64,000 nucleotides of DNA from Pseudomonas kilonensis (GTDB lineage Bacteria > Pseudomonadota > Gammaproteobacteria > Pseudomonadales > Pseudomonadaceae). Each line of letters opens with the position of its first letter. The stretch's first letter is position 1. The position numbers and the translations under genes were made by a program. This document shows positions 46,036 to 55,856 of this stretch, piece after piece. The DNA lies in NCBI RefSeq assembly GCF_001269885.1, contig NZ_LHVH01000016.1, positions 1 through 64,000 on the forward strand. Direction: 5' to 3'. A model generated the notes under the pieces. The model worked only from the letters and a program-made list of their open reading frames with translations, was not told the origin of the DNA and searched no databases.

Positions 46036-46890
46036 ATGCATGAGCATCCGCTACAACGCTTTTTCAGATCCTTGCGCGAACGCCCGGTGTTCGCGTGGGA
46101 GCGCTATCGGCAGCGCGATGTGTTGGTAATCGACCACCCGTTGTGCCAGGCGGTGTTCAGTCGCCAGGGCGCGCAGTTGCTGCATTTTCAGCCCAAAGGC
46201 CAGAAACCCTGGTTGTGGTGCGCGTCCAAGTGGCCGCAAGTGGGGGCGATACGCGGCGGGGTGCCGGTGTGCTGGCCGTGGTATGGCCGCCATCCCAGCG
46301 AAAACGCCTGGCCGTCCCACGGTTGGGCGCGGTTGATCGATTGGAAACTGCTCGACAGCCGCAGTGATGACGACGGTGTGCATTTGCACTGGCAACTGCA
46401 GTTGTGCGACTGGCAAGTGGACCTGCATGCAGACTTGGGTGAACGCATGGAGCTGCGCTTGAGCACCGAGCACCAGGACAGCCTGCCATGCCAGTTAAGC
46501 CAGGCTTTGCACGCCTATTGGCGTATCGGTGACGTCGGTGAGGTAGCGCTGTCTGGTCTCGAAGGCGCCCAGGGCTACGACCAGTTGAGCCGTGCGGTTT
46601 GCCAGCAGGAAGGCGAGTTGCGGGTCGAGGGTGGCTGCCAGCGGGTGTTCCAGCATGAGGGCGAATTGCAGCTCAAGGACCACGCCTGGCAGCGCGAATT
46701 GTGCATCGACACCGGCGACAGCGCCGACACCGTGGTCTGGCATCCTGGCGCACGGCCGTTGCTGGGGGTGAGTTGGGATGAAGTCAGCGAATTCGTCTGC
46801 GTCGAAGCGGCCAGTGGCGGCACCGACAGCCTGTGCCTGGCGCCGGGGGAGCGGGCGCACCTGAGTTTACAAGCGCGGGTGGGGGCTTAA
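46036..46890 (+). CDS. D-hexose-6-phosphate mutarotase (YeaD family)
   Basis: This 284-residue aldose-1-epimerase-like beta-sandwich protein would interconvert alpha and beta glucose 6-phosphate, supplying Zwf with the beta form. Typical features are AVFSRQGAQLLHFQPKGQKPWLW, IRGGVPVCWPWYGRHP, PSHGWARLIDWKL (with the catalytic His) and HPGARPLLGVSWDE. The ATG has AGGACC upstream. It sits between oprB and hexR in the glucose cluster. Confidence 0.92.
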   Translation: MHEHPLQRFFRSLRERPVFAWERYRQRDVLVIDHPLCQAVFSRQGAQLLHFQPKGQKPWLWCASKWPQVGAIRGGVPVCWPWYGRHPSENAWPSHGWARLIDWKLLDSRSDDDGVHLHWQLQLCDWQVDLHADLGERMELRLSTEHQDSLPCQLSQALHAYWRIGDVGEVALSGLEGAQGYDQLSRAVCQQEGELRVEGGCQRVFQHEGELQLKDHAWQRELCIDTGDSADTVVWHPGARPLLGVSWDEVSEFVCVEAASGGTDSLCLAPGERAHLSLQARVGA

Positions 46891-46898
46891 CTCTGGAT

Positions 46899-46997
46899 GA
46901 TCGTTCCCACGCTCCGCGTGGGAATGCCTCTATGGACGCTCCGCGTCTGACGCAGAGCGTCACGGGATGCATTCCCACGCAGAGCGTGGGAACGATC
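46899..46997. repeat. Long inverted repeat, GATCGTTCCCACGC family, second copy
   Basis: GATCGTTCCCACGCTCCGCG...GCAGAGCGTGGGAACGATC with an inner pair GACGCTCCGCGTC/GACGCAGAGCGTC. It lies between the convergent mutarotase and hexR genes. Confidence 0.85.
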
Positions 46998-47005
46998 GGA
47001 ATGGG

Positions 47006-47875
47006 TCAGTTGAACTCATCCCCCACCGGATACCGGCTGGCGTTCAAGCTTTCCTTGATCTTGCGCAGATGCGGCTGGAAGTCCACGCCCCGACGCAGGG
47101 TCATGCCGGTGGCGAGCACGTCCAGTACGGTGAGCTGGATGATCCGCGAGGTCATCGGCATATAGATATCAGTGTCTTCGGGCAGGGGGATGTTCAGGCT
47201 CAGGGTACTGGCCTTGGCCAGTGGCGAGCCTTCGGCGGTCAGGCCCAGCACCGACGCGCCGTTTTCCCGGGCGATGCGCGCCACTTCCACCAGCTCACGG
47301 GTACGACCGGTGTAGGAAATGATCACGAACAGTTCACCGGTATGGGCCACCGACGCGATCATGCGCTGCATCAGTACGTCGGCGTGGGCGGTCACCGCCA
47401 GGTTGAAGCGGAAAAACTTGTGCTGGGCATCCAGCGCCACCGGGGCGGAGGCGCCGAGGCCGAAGAAGTGGATCTGCCGGGCCTGGATCAGCAGATCCAC
47501 CGCGCGACTGATCAAATTGGGATCAAGGGCCTGGCAGGCGCTGTCCAATGAGGCAATGGCACTGCCAAAGATTTTTCGGGTGTAGGCTTCCGGGTTGTCG
47601 TCGGCCTCCACCGCACGGCTCACATAAGCAGCGCCGCTGGCCAGGCTTTGGGCCAGTTGCAGCTTGAGCTCCGGGTAACCGCTGACGCCGAACGAGCGGC
47701 AGAAACGGTTGACGGTCGGTTCGCTGACCGAAGCCGCCTGGGCGAGGGCGGCGATGCTGAAGCGGGTCGCCTGCTGCGGGTTGAGCAGGATGATCTCGGC
47801 CACCTTGCGTTCGGCCTTGTTCAGGTCTTCAAGGCGACTCTGGATCTGTTCCAGTAAATTTCGCACGCGGTCCAT
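47006..47875 (-). CDS. hexR: RpiR-family repressor HexR
   Basis: This 289-residue regulator has an N-terminal helix-turn-helix ([32 protein letters not shown], about residues 38-70). A C-terminal sugar-isomerase (SIS) domain (about 125-260: [32 protein letters not shown]) binds KDPG. It represses zwf, edd and gap. It is divergent from zwf. Confidence 0.95.
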   Translation of the reverse strand: MDRVRNLLEQIQSRLEDLNKAERKVAEIILLNPQQATRFSIAALAQAASVSEPTVNRFCRSFGVSGYPELKLQLAQSLASGAAYVSRAVEADDNPEAYTRKIFGSAIASLDSACQALDPNLISRAVDLLIQARQIHFFGLGASAPVALDAQHKFFRFNLAVTAHADVLMQRMIASVAHTGELFVIISYTGRTRELVEVARIARENGASVLGLTAEGSPLAKASTLSLNIPLPEDTDIYMPMTSRIIQLTVLDVLATGMTLRRGVDFQPHLRKIKESLNASRYPVGDEFN

Positions 47876-47980
47876 ACAAGATTCCTAGGAAGACGGGTCT
47901 TTGATACGACCCTTTGCGGTGGCCTATCCTACTGATGGCTCCGACGGACCACCACTCGGAATCGGTATTTTCGAAAAATG

Positions 47981-47995
47981 TTGTGGTTATTACTA
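47981..47995. promoter_or_regulatory. Near-match HexR operator before zwf
   Basis: TTGT-GGTTATT-ACTA matches TTGT-N7/8-ACAA at seven of eight defined bases. It lies within a wider inverted repeat (AAAATGT...ACATTTT) in the hexR-zwf gap. Confidence 0.6.
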
Positions 47996-48062
47996 CATTT
48001 TTCCTTGAGTGATGCCTTGAAAAAAGGTATTTGTAGTTTAACTTGATAAAAGAACAAACATC

Positions 48063-49532
48063 ATGCCTTCGATTACGGTTGAACCGTGCACCTTTGCCTT
48101 GTTTGGCGCGTTGGGCGATCTGGCCTTGCGCAAGCTCTTTCCTGCCCTCTATCAGCTCGATGGCGCCCAGTTGTTGCACGAGGACACGCGAATCATTGCG
48201 CTGGCCCGTGAACCCGGCGGCGAGCAGCAGCACCTGGCATTCATCGCCGCCGAACTGCGGCGCTACGTCGGTGAAAAAGACCTGGACGAAGCCGTGTTCG
48301 AGCGCTTCCTGGCGCGATTGACTTACCTGCACGTGGATTTCCTCAAGGCCGACGATTACGTCACCTTGGCCGAAGCGGCCGGCTCGACCCAGCAGGTCAT
48401 TGCCTATTTCGCCACCCCTGCTGCGGTGTATGGGGCGATCTGCGAGAACCTGGCGAAGGTTGGCTTGAGCGAAAACACCCGTGTCGTGCTGGAGAAGCCC
48501 ATCGGTTCGGACCTGGAGTCTTCGCGCAAGGTCAACGACGCCGTGGCGCAGTTCTTCCCGGAAAACCGTACCTATCGCATCGACCATTACCTGGGCAAAG
48601 AGACGGTCCAGAACCTGATCGCGCTGCGGTTCGCCAACAGCCTGTTCGAAACCCAGTGGAACCAGAACTACATTTCCCACGTGGAAATCACCGTGGCCGA
48701 GAAGGTCGGTATCGAAGGCCGCTGGGGCTATTTCGACAAGGCCGGTCAACTGCGGGACATGATCCAGAACCACCTGTTGCAGCTGCTGTGCCTGATCGCC
48801 ATGGACCCACCGGCCGACTTGTCCGCCGACAGCATCCGTGACGAGAAGGTCAAGGTGCTCAAGGCCCTGGCGCCGATCAGCCCGGAAGGCCTGACCACCC
48901 AGGTGGTGCGCGGCCAGTACATCGCCGGCCACAGCGAAGGCAAGGCAGTGCCTGGCTACCTCGAAGAACCCAACTCCAATACCCAGAGCGACACCGAGAC
49001 GTTCGTCGCCCTGCGCGCCGACATCCGCAACTGGCGTTGGGCCGGCGTGCCGTTTTACCTGCGTACCGGCAAGCGCATGCCGCAAAAGCTGTCGCAGATC
49101 GTCATCCACTTCAAGGAACCGTCCCACTACATCTTCGCGCCCGAGCAGCGCTTGCAGATCAGCAACAAGCTGATCATCCGCCTGCAACCGGACGAAGGGA
49201 TTTCCTTGCGAGTGATGACCAAGGAGCAGGGCCTGGACAAGGGCATGCAATTGCGCAGCGGTCCGTTGCAACTCAACTTCTCCGACACCTATCGCAGCGC
49301 ACGGATTCCCGATGCCTACGAGCGGTTGTTGCTGGAAGTCATGAACGGCAATCAGAACCTGTTTGTCCGTAAAGATGAAATTGAAGCCGCGTGGACGTGG
49401 TGTGACCAGTTGATCGCCGGATGGAAGAAATCCGGCGATGCGCCCAAGCCGTATGCGGCTGGGTCCTGGGGGCCGATGAGCTCCATTGCACTGATCACGC
49501 GGGATGGGAGGTCATGGTATGGCGATATCTGA
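48063..49532 (+). CDS. zwf: Glucose-6-phosphate 1-dehydrogenase
   Basis: This 489-residue NAD(P)-dependent enzyme oxidises glucose 6-phosphate to the lactone. The coenzyme loop [19 protein letters not shown] (residues 13-31), substrate/active site RIDHYLGKE with the catalytic His-containing NRTYRIDHY context, and [11 protein letters not shown] are present. It overlaps the pgl start by 14 bases. HexR and an inferred operator are immediately upstream. Confidence 0.97.
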   Translation: MPSITVEPCTFALFGALGDLALRKLFPALYQLDGAQLLHEDTRIIALAREPGGEQQHLAFIAAELRRYVGEKDLDEAVFERFLARLTYLHVDFLKADDYVTLAEAAGSTQQVIAYFATPAAVYGAICENLAKVGLSENTRVVLEKPIGSDLESSRKVNDAVAQFFPENRTYRIDHYLGKETVQNLIALRFANSLFETQWNQNYISHVEITVAEKVGIEGRWGYFDKAGQLRDMIQNHLLQLLCLIAMDPPADLSADSIRDEKVKVLKALAPISPEGLTTQVVRGQYIAGHSEGKAVPGYLEEPNSNTQSDTETFVALRADIRNWRWAGVPFYLRTGKRMPQKLSQIVIHFKEPSHYIFAPEQRLQISNKLIIRLQPDEGISLRVMTKEQGLDKGMQLRSGPLQLNFSDTYRSARIPDAYERLLLEVMNGNQNLFVRKDEIEAAWTWCDQLIAGWKKSGDAPKPYAAGSWGPMSSIALITRDGRSWYGDI

Positions 49533-50232
49533 ATTGAAACTGCCGCAGGGCGTTCGCGCCCATGAATTCAAGAACCCGGTGGTGCTGGCCGAAGGCCTGG
49601 CGCTGAACGTGGCCGAGCAGTTGCGCAACGCAATCGAGGCGCGCGGTGCGGCGACCCTGGTGGTCTCTGGTGGCCGCAGCCCGGTGGCGTTTTTCCAGCA
49701 CCTGGCCAAGCAGGCGCTGGACTGGTCCAACGTGGTGGTCAGCCTGGCCGATGAGCGCTGGGTACCGGTTGAACACGCCGACAGCAACGCCGGCCTGCTC
49801 AAGCGTTACCTGCTGCAAGGCGCGGCAGCCAAGGCCCAGTTCCTGAGCCTTTACAGCGCCAGTGCCAATCTGGAAGCGGCTGCTGAGCAGGCCGATCGTC
49901 TGTTGGCCGAGTTGCCGCCGATCGACGTGCTGGTATTGGGCATGGGCGATGACGGGCACACCGCCTCGCTGTTCCCTGACAGCCCGAACCTGGCCCAGGC
50001 CCTGGACGCCAATGGCACACGTCGCTGCTGGCCGATGCTGGCGCCGACCGTGCCGCACCAGCGCCTGACCATGAGCCGCGCCTTGCTGGCTTCGGCGCAA
50101 CACAAAGTGCTGTCGATTTCCGGTCAGTCGAAATTGACCACCTTGAACGCTGCGGTGGCGGGTGACGATGTCGCCGAAATGCCGATCCGCGCGTTTTTGC
50201 AACCTACGTTAGAGATTTACTGGTGCCCATGA
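49519..50232 (+). CDS. pgl: 6-phosphogluconolactonase
   Basis: This 237-residue enzyme hydrolyses 6-phosphogluconolactone. It has [33 protein letters not shown] and the [16 protein letters not shown] motif of the NagB/Pgl family. The ATG at 49519 has GGAGGT 6 bases before it, inside the end of zwf. It is co-transcribed with zwf and eda. Confidence 0.95.
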   Translation: MAISELKLPQGVRAHEFKNPVVLAEGLALNVAEQLRNAIEARGAATLVVSGGRSPVAFFQHLAKQALDWSNVVVSLADERWVPVEHADSNAGLLKRYLLQGAAAKAQFLSLYSASANLEAAAEQADRLLAELPPIDVLVLGMGDDGHTASLFPDSPNLAQALDANGTRRCWPMLAPTVPHQRLTMSRALLASAQHKVLSISGQSKLTTLNAAVAGDDVAEMPIRAFLQPTLEIYWCP

Positions 50233-50249
50233 ACCAAGGATCAGCCGCT

Positions 50250-50915
50250 ATGACAAACCCATCCCCGACCGTTTCCATGGCGGACAAAGTTGCCCTGATC
50301 GACAGCCTCTGCGCCAAGGCGCGGATCCTGCCGGTGATCACCATCGCCCGTGAACAGGACATCCTGCCGCTGGCCGATGCCCTGGCTGCCGGTGGCCTGA
50401 CGGCGCTGGAAGTGACGCTGCGTTCCCAATACGGCCTCAAGGCTATCCAGGTGCTGCGCGAGCAGCGTCCGGAACTGGTGACCGGTGCCGGCACGGTGCT
50501 CGACCGCCACATGCTGGACGCCGCCGAGGCGGCCGGTTCGCAGTTCATCGTCACTCCGGGCATCACCCGTGATCTGCTCGAGGCCAGCGTCTACAGCTCT
50601 ATCCCGTTACTGCCTGGCATCAGCAACGCCTCGGGCATCATGGAAGGCTACAGCCTGGGCTATCGCCGCTTCAAACTGTTCCCGGCCGAAGTCAGCGGCG
50701 GCGTCGCGGCCATCAAGGCCTTGGGTGGTCCGTTCGGCGAAGTGAAATTCTGCCCGACCGGCGGCGTGAGCCCGGCCAACATCAAGAGCTACATGGCGTT
50801 GAAAAACGTGATGTGCGTGGGCGGAAGCTGGATGCTTGATCCTGAGTGGATCAAGAACGGCGACTGGGCCCGCATTCAGGAATGCACTGCTGAGGCCTTG
50901 GCGCTGCTGGACTGA
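50250..50915 (+). CDS. eda: KDPG aldolase (2-dehydro-3-deoxy-phosphogluconate aldolase)
   Basis: This 221-residue class I aldolase splits KDPG into pyruvate and glyceraldehyde 3-phosphate. It has LEVTLRS (catalytic Glu), VTGAGTV, RRFKLFPAE (Schiff-base Lys) and KFCPTGGVS. The ATG at 50250 has AAGGA upstream; earlier in-frame starts (GTG 50223, ATG 50229) are possible but lie partly inside pgl. Confidence 0.95.
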   Translation: MTNPSPTVSMADKVALIDSLCAKARILPVITIAREQDILPLADALAAGGLTALEVTLRSQYGLKAIQVLREQRPELVTGAGTVLDRHMLDAAEAAGSQFIVTPGITRDLLEASVYSSIPLLPGISNASGIMEGYSLGYRRFKLFPAEVSGGVAAIKALGGPFGEVKFCPTGGVSPANIKSYMALKNVMCVGGSWMLDPEWIKNGDWARIQECTAEALALLD

Positions 50916-50952
50916 TTGTTTTACCGAACCTCGTTGGGTGTTCTACGGTTTT

Positions 50953-50985
50953 ACGGTGCGCTTGGTCGGCGCGCCGTTTTTTTTT
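50953..50985 (+). terminator. Rho-independent terminator after eda
   Basis: ACGGTGCGC...GGCGCGCCGT hairpin followed by nine T residues, 38 bases after the eda stop. Confidence 0.85.
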
Positions 50986-51025
50986 GCCTGGGTTTTATCT
51001 CACCAAGCAGGATGAACACTGAATT

Positions 51026-51159
51026 TGTGGCGAGGGGATTTATCCCCGCTGGGCTGCACAGCAGCCCCAAACAAGGTTGACTCAACCTATCTGACGCACC
51101 GAGTTGTCAGGTTTTGGGGCCGCTGCGCGCCCCAGCGGGGATAAATCCCCTCGCCACAA
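51026..51159. repeat. Long inverted repeat, TTGTGGCGAGGGG family
   Basis: TTGTGGCGAGGGGATTTATC with CCCGCTGGG on the left is perfectly answered on the right (CCCAGCGGGGATAAATCCCC...CCACAA). GGGCTGC.CAGCAGCCCC/GGGGCCGCTGCGCGCCC forms inner sub-hairpins. A second copy is at 53351-53476. Confidence 0.88.
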
Positions 51160-52347
51160 CTACATTCGGCTCAGGTGAATAAGTGCTTTGGTCAACCGCT
51201 CGATATCACTCGCCAAGGTTATCAGCCCCGGGGTAATGCGAATGCACGGCCCGACGCTGGTGTGGCGTACCACCGTGAAGATCCCATGCTCGTGGAGCAA
51301 TCGATCGGCCATCGCCTGTTGATCGGCCTGGGCGGTGAAGCGCATCGCGGTGATCCCGCAATAGAGACGCCGGTCATCCGAGGTCATGACTTCGATGCCC
51401 GGCACATCGCGCACGGCGCTCACCCATAGGTCGCGCAGATAACAGAGGCGCGCGCCTTTGGCCGAAGCGCCACCCAGGGCCTGGTGTTCTTCGAAGACCA
51501 GCGGCAGGGTGAGCAGGGCAGGGATGTTGGGCGTGCTGTGGGGTGTACGTGAGCGGACGTCGGTGGCGGGGTAGCTGTCTTCGTCCATGTCCGGGTCGAT
51601 GTCGGCCAAGCGCTGCGGGGCGATGTACAGGAAGCCCTGGGAGAGGGGCCCGCCGATCCACTTCTGCAGGTTGAACCCGGCGAATTCGATCCCGAGCTTC
51701 TTCAGGTCGAAATCGATCTGGCCCAGGGCGTGGGCCCCGTCGAGGATGATGTCGACGGCGAACTCGCGGGCATTCTCGGCAATGGCCTGGACCGGCATCA
51801 CCAGCCCGGTGAGGTGGTTGACGTAGGTCAGCGCCATCAGCTTGAGGTGCGGGTAGCGAATGAACGCTTCGCGATAAGTGCCCACCAGGCTTTCGAAACT
51901 GGCAGGGTGCTGGTGGACGATTTCGATCACCTCCACGCCACGCTGGCGGGCCAGCCAGCGCATGGCGCTTTTGACCGAGGCATATTCCAGATCACAGATC
52001 AGCACTTGATCGCCCGGCTTGAGGCCGTTGTAGTTGCGAATCAGCGTCTGCAAGGCGTCCACCGCGCTACCGGCCAATGCCACGCTCTGGGGGGATGCGT
52101 GGATCAGCCGGGCTACCTGTCGACGAATGGCTTCGCCGTGTTCACGGTCGAAATGCTGGCGCACGTACACCGAGTTACCCCGGTTGATGAATTCGATGTT
52201 GCGCTGGTACTCCTCCACCACGGTGCGGGACATGCGCCCGAAGTAGCCATTTTCCAGATTGAGTGGCCCGGCGGGATCGACGTCGTAGCGGCCGACAAAC
52301 GTCTGCCAGAAAGCTTCATCATGGGCGCGTAGCGTGTTTTCGGGCAT
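51160..52347 (-). CDS. PLP-dependent class V aminotransferase (isopenicillin N epimerase-like)
   Basis: This 395-residue class V fold protein has SVALAGSAVDALQTLIRNY (phosphate-binding region), VLICDLEYASVKSAM, the cofactor Asp/His in DIILDGAHALGQ, and the Schiff-base Lys in GFNLQKWIGGPLSQGFLY. It resembles cysteine desulfurase/isopenicillin-epimerase-like enzymes. No Cys-containing desulfurase loop is evident, so a racemase, lyase or transaminase role remains open. The frame extends to a GTG at 52398 that would overlap the DUF3820 gene. Neither start has a clear ribosome site; I chose the one that avoids overlap. Confidence 0.85.
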   Translation of the reverse strand: MPENTLRAHDEAFWQTFVGRYDVDPAGPLNLENGYFGRMSRTVVEEYQRNIEFINRGNSVYVRQHFDREHGEAIRRQVARLIHASPQSVALAGSAVDALQTLIRNYNGLKPGDQVLICDLEYASVKSAMRWLARQRGVEVIEIVHQHPASFESLVGTYREAFIRYPHLKLMALTYVNHLTGLVMPVQAIAENAREFAVDIILDGAHALGQIDFDLKKLGIEFAGFNLQKWIGGPLSQGFLYIAPQRLADIDPDMDEDSYPATDVRSRTPHSTPNIPALLTLPLVFEEHQALGGASAKGARLCYLRDLWVSAVRDVPGIEVMTSDDRRLYCGITAMRFTAQADQQAMADRLLHEHGIFTVVRHTSVGPCIRITPGLITLASDIERLTKALIHLSRM

Positions 52348-52363
52348 GACGGGGCTCAACTGG

Positions 52364-52600
52364 TCAGGGGCGAGGCTTGGGTTTGCCGTGTTTGGCACGC
52401 AATGGATCGAGCAGGTCCGACAGCCCGTTGTGATCGATTTCCTGCATCAGCGCCAGCAAACCACCCAGTTCACCGTGAGGAAAACCCTCGCGGGCGAACC
52501 AGTTCAGGTATTGACCGGGCAGGTCAGCCAGGATTCGACCCTTGTATTTGCCGAACGGCATTTGACGCGTGATGAGCAATTCGAGCTTTTCCGGGTTCAT
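52364..52600 (-). CDS. DUF3820 family small protein
   Basis: This 78-residue protein has the family core MPFGKYKGRILADLPGQYLNWFAREGFP and a basic, Pro-rich tail. Family members are labelled 'putative quorum-sensing-regulated virulence factor' in databases, and the biochemical function is unknown. It is upstream of the aminotransferase on the same strand and may share its transcript. Confidence 0.85.
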   Translation of the reverse strand: MNPEKLELLITRQMPFGKYKGRILADLPGQYLNWFAREGFPHGELGGLLALMQEIDHNGLSDLLDPLRAKHGKPKPRP

Positions 52601-52806
52601 GGCAATCGTCTTGATTCAAATCTGCTTCGAAAATACAGGCATTCTGCATGCAGGCCAAATGACAGATCATGCAAATAGCGCGGATACAGATTTCAGAGTG
52701 TTTGTTAACTAATTGATTTTTAAATGATTTTGTTGTGGTTGATGGCTGGCATGGCTGATGCAATATCCCTTGCAAGGTTTTTATTCACCCGCAAAGGAAC
52801 TGAAAA

Positions 52807-53271
52807 ATGACTGACATCAACAAAGAATCCATCTCCGTCTTGAACGACCTGATCGAGACCAGCAAAGATGGCCAGGAAGGCTTCAAGACCTGCGCTCAAG
52901 ACATCAAGCACCCACAACTCAAGGCGCTGTTCGTTCAACGTGCTGCGGATTGCGCGACCGCTGCGGCCGAGCTGCAAGCGGCGGTTCGTTCCCTGGGTGG
53001 CGATCCGGAAACCTCCACCAGCGTCGCTGGTGACCTGCACCGTCGTTGGGTGGACGTGAAAGCGATGTTCACCAGCAAGGACGAAGAAGCGGTGCTCAAC
53101 GAAGCCGAGCGCGGCGAAGATCATGCGCTCAAGGCCTATAAAGAAGCGCTCGAGAAAATCAGCAAGCACAACCTGGTGGGTATCCGTGATCTGGTTGAGC
53201 GTCAGTACCACGGTGTGCAACGCAACCATGACCAGGTCAAGGCCCTGCGTAACCAGGCGCGCGCCAGCTAA
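52807..53271 (+). CDS. PA2169 family four-helix protein (DUF2383)
   Basis: This 154-residue ferritin-like helical bundle begins TDINKESISVLNDLIETSKDGQEGFK. Acidic/His motifs follow: HPQLKALFVQRAADC, DLHRRWVDVKAMFTSKDEEAVLNEAERGEDHALKAY. Members are linked to stress and stationary phase; the function is unproven. The upstream 206-base gap is AT-rich and holds its promoter. A strong terminator follows. Confidence 0.88.
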   Translation: MTDINKESISVLNDLIETSKDGQEGFKTCAQDIKHPQLKALFVQRAADCATAAAELQAAVRSLGGDPETSTSVAGDLHRRWVDVKAMFTSKDEEAVLNEAERGEDHALKAYKEALEKISKHNLVGIRDLVERQYHGVQRNHDQVKALRNQARAS

Positions 53272-53287
53272 ACACCGCGTCCCGATC

Positions 53288-53318
53288 GAAAAAACGCCAG
53301 CATGCCTGGCGTTTTTTT
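53288..53318 (+). terminator. Rho-independent terminator after the PA2169-family gene
   Basis: AAACGCCAG-CATGC-CTGGCGTTT followed by more T residues, with A residues on the left side, so it may be bidirectional. Confidence 0.88.
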
Positions 53319-53350
53319 GTGGCGACGACTCAGATTTAAGGTGAACACTG

Positions 53351-53476
53351 TTGTGGCGAGGGGATTTATCCCCGCTGGGCTGCATAGCAGCCCCAGCCCC
53401 TAGTATCACTGCGCCGTGTCAGCCTGAACACGGGGGCTGCTTCGCAACCCAGCGGGGATAAATCCCCTCGCCACAA
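53351..53476. repeat. Long inverted repeat, TTGTGGCGAGGGG family, second copy
   Basis: The outer arms are identical to those at 51026-51159. The centre differs (GGGGCTGCTTCGCAACCC against GGGGCCGCTGCGCGCCC), so the loop evolves faster than the ends. The rest of the 53272-53653 gap contains the FUSC gene promoter region and nothing else I recognise. Confidence 0.88.
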
Positions 53477-53653
53477 GGTCAGGGCGAGTGAGGGAGATGG
53501 CATTTCAACTCACTCAGCATCAAACAGAAAAAGTGTGTTGTTAAATCCATCAATAATCAGCTCTGGACTCGAATAGATAGCTAGCTAATAATTGCACCGC
53601 CGATCCCTTGCATTGCATCTATTGTTACTGGCATCCCCCAAAGAGTTTTTCGC

Positions 53654-55654
53654 GTGCCCATAACCTTCCAGGCCTTGTTTGCCCCTGACCGTCTCGCTTT
53701 GCAGTTCGCCATCAAGACCGTGCTTGGCGCTGGGCTGGCGTTGTGGCTGGCGTTGCGCTGGGGGTTGGAGCAGCCGTCATGGGCGCTGATGACCGCGATC
53801 ATCGTCGCCCAGCCACTGTCCGGGATGGTGGTTCAAAAGGGCTTGGCGCGATTGCTCGGCACGTTGGTGGGCACCGTCATGTCGGTGGTGTTCATGGGCC
53901 TGTTTGCCCAGGCGCCCTGGTTGTTCCTGCTGGCCTTGGCGCTCTGGCTGGGGTTGTGCACAGCCTGTTCGACGCTGCTGCGCAGTGCCTGGTCGTATTC
54001 ATTCGTGTTGGCCGGCTACACAGTGGCGATCATTGCCTTGCCGGCCATTTCCCACCCGTTGGGTATATTCGACCAGGCGGTGGCGCGCTGCACCGAGATC
54101 AGCCTGGGCATCGTCTGCGCCACGGCGGCCAGTGCCTTGCTCTGGCCGTTGCGGGTCGAGCGGCAATTGGCCGGTCAGGCGTTTGCTGCCTGGCAGAGCG
54201 GTATGCAGGCAGCCCGTGCCACCCTGGCTGGCGATGCCCAGGCCCGTAAAGGGTTGCTGGAAATCCTGGGCAGGATTGTCGCGGTGGATGCCCAGCGCGA
54301 ACATGCCTGGTTCGAAGGCAGCCGTGGCCGACAGCGCGCCCGGGCTATCAGCGGCTTGAGCCAGAAATTGCTGATGCTGCTGCGCCTTTCGCGCTCGGTG
54401 CGTCGGCAGTGGAAACAGCTCGACCCCGAGGAGGCCGAGGCACTCCAGCCGTGGATGAACGAGGTGCAGCAAGCCCTCGACACCGACGGTGCAACCCTGC
54501 AAGCCTTGCGCCCCCGGGTATGGGATGCGTCTCACGACCCGCAGATCAGCTCGGCGCAAAGTTACTGCCTGGCGCGGTTCGCCTTGTTGCTCGATACCGC
54601 CCTGGCCGCCTGCGCGGCCTTGACGGCGGTGCAGGAGGGCAGGGCGGCGGCGGATCCACCGCGAACCCTGGCGCCTCATCGTGATCTGTCCCTGGCCATG
54701 GTCTTCGGCGCGCGCAGCGCCCTGGCGTTCTTGGTCGTTGCCGGTTTCTGGTTGGCGACCGCCTGGCCCGCCGCATCGGGCGCGATGCTGTTGACGTGCG
54801 TGGTGTGCAGCCTGTTTGCCAGTCGCGAAAACGGCGCGCAGATCGGCATGAGTTTTCTGCGCGGCATTCTGTTGGCCGTGCCGACGGCGTTCGTGATTGG
54901 CGAGCTTTTGCTACCGCAATGGAGCAGCTTTGCGATGCTGTGCATGGCCATGGGCGTGCCGTTGTTTTTCGGTGCGCTGGGTATGGCCAAGCCGCAGATC
55001 TTCGCCACGGCGACGTCGTTCTGCCTGCATTTTGTGGTGTTGATTTCACCGCTCAATGCTATGAAGTACGACGTCGCGGCGTTCTTCAACAACGCCCAGG
55101 CCATGATGATCGGCGTGGGCGCGGCGGTGCTGGCCTTCAATCTGCTGATTTTGCGCAACCCGGCCTGGCACAGCCGCCGGCTGCTGGCCGCGACCCTCCA
55201 CGATCTGGTGCGTTTGACCCATCGCAGCTTGCGTGGCGCCGAGAGCTGGTTCGGCGGGCGCATGGCTGACCGGCTGTTGCAGTTGGCGCGGCATTATCCT
55301 GAATTGCCGGTGCAGGCGCGCAGCCGTTGGGATGATGGTTTGCTTGGCCTGGACATCGGCGATGAACTGTTGCATTTGCGCCTGAGCCTGGCCGTCGCCC
55401 AAGTGCCTGATACCCGGGCGCAGCGTCGTTATTTCGAAGCGCTGGAGCAGGTGCTTGAACACGGCCCGACCGGTGACCAGGCCGATGCGCTGGCCCCGGC
55501 AAGCGCCGAGTTTCTGAAGGTGTTGTCGACCCAGCCGCCCGGTGACGCACTGAAGCTGGCCCAGGGCGCGGTGGTGCAATTGCAAAACAGCTGGCGCGCC
55601 TGGTGCCGCCAGCACGAACCTGAACGACGGGAGCACAGCCATGGGCTTGCGTGA
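53654..55654 (+). CDS. FUSC family efflux protein (AaeB/YccS-like)
   Basis: This 666-residue inner-membrane protein has two blocks of about five to six helices (residues about 15-165 and 345-505), each followed by a cytoplasmic helical part. It has the fusaric-acid-resistance features WALMTAIIVAQPLSGMVVQKG and REGAQIG-like RENGAQIGMSFLRG. The start is GTG with AAAGAG upstream. It is coupled to the DUF1656 gene (14-base overlap) and the HlyD adaptor, so it probably exports aromatic acids like AaeAB. Confidence 0.9.
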   Translation: MPITFQALFAPDRLALQFAIKTVLGAGLALWLALRWGLEQPSWALMTAIIVAQPLSGMVVQKGLARLLGTLVGTVMSVVFMGLFAQAPWLFLLALALWLGLCTACSTLLRSAWSYSFVLAGYTVAIIALPAISHPLGIFDQAVARCTEISLGIVCATAASALLWPLRVERQLAGQAFAAWQSGMQAARATLAGDAQARKGLLEILGRIVAVDAQREHAWFEGSRGRQRARAISGLSQKLLMLLRLSRSVRRQWKQLDPEEAEALQPWMNEVQQALDTDGATLQALRPRVWDASHDPQISSAQSYCLARFALLLDTALAACAALTAVQEGRAAADPPRTLAPHRDLSLAMVFGARSALAFLVVAGFWLATAWPAASGAMLLTCVVCSLFASRENGAQIGMSFLRGILLAVPTAFVIGELLLPQWSSFAMLCMAMGVPLFFGALGMAKPQIFATATSFCLHFVVLISPLNAMKYDVAAFFNNAQAMMIGVGAAVLAFNLLILRNPAWHSRRLLAATLHDLVRLTHRSLRGAESWFGGRMADRLLQLARHYPELPVQARSRWDDGLLGLDIGDELLHLRLSLAVAQVPDTRAQRRYFEALEQVLEHGPTGDQADALAPASAEFLKVLSTQPPGDALKLAQGAVVQLQNSWRAWCRQHEPERREHSHGLA

Positions 55655-55847
55655 GTGGTCGATTGGCGGGGTGTTGCTCAGCCCGTTCCTGATTTATGTG
55701 GTGCTGGCGTTGCTGGTGACCGGTGCGTTGCGCCTGTTGCTCAGCCTGGTGCCGGCCGGGCGCTGGATCTGGCATGAAGCCTTGTTCGACTGCGCCCTGT
55801 ATGTCTGTGTCCTGACCGTTATTACCGTGGTCCTCGGGCCGCTATAG
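55641..55847 (+). CDS. DUF1656 small membrane protein (AaeX-like)
   Basis: This 68-residue protein has two hydrophobic helices (about residues 10-35 and 45-65), SPFLIYVVLALLVTG and ALYVCVLTVITVVLG. It is the standard small partner between a FUSC protein and its HlyD adaptor. Confidence 0.9.
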   Translation: MGLREWSIGGVLLSPFLIYVVLALLVTGALRLLLSLVPAGRWIWHEALFDCALYVCVLTVITVVLGPL

Positions 55848-55856
55848 GAGTTGAAC

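Noticed and set aside
51026..53476. Possible composite transposon bounded by the two TTGTGGCGAGGGG repeats
   Set aside because: No transposase lies between them, no target duplication is visible, and the genes inside look like ordinary chromosomal genes; it is retained only as a repeat observation.
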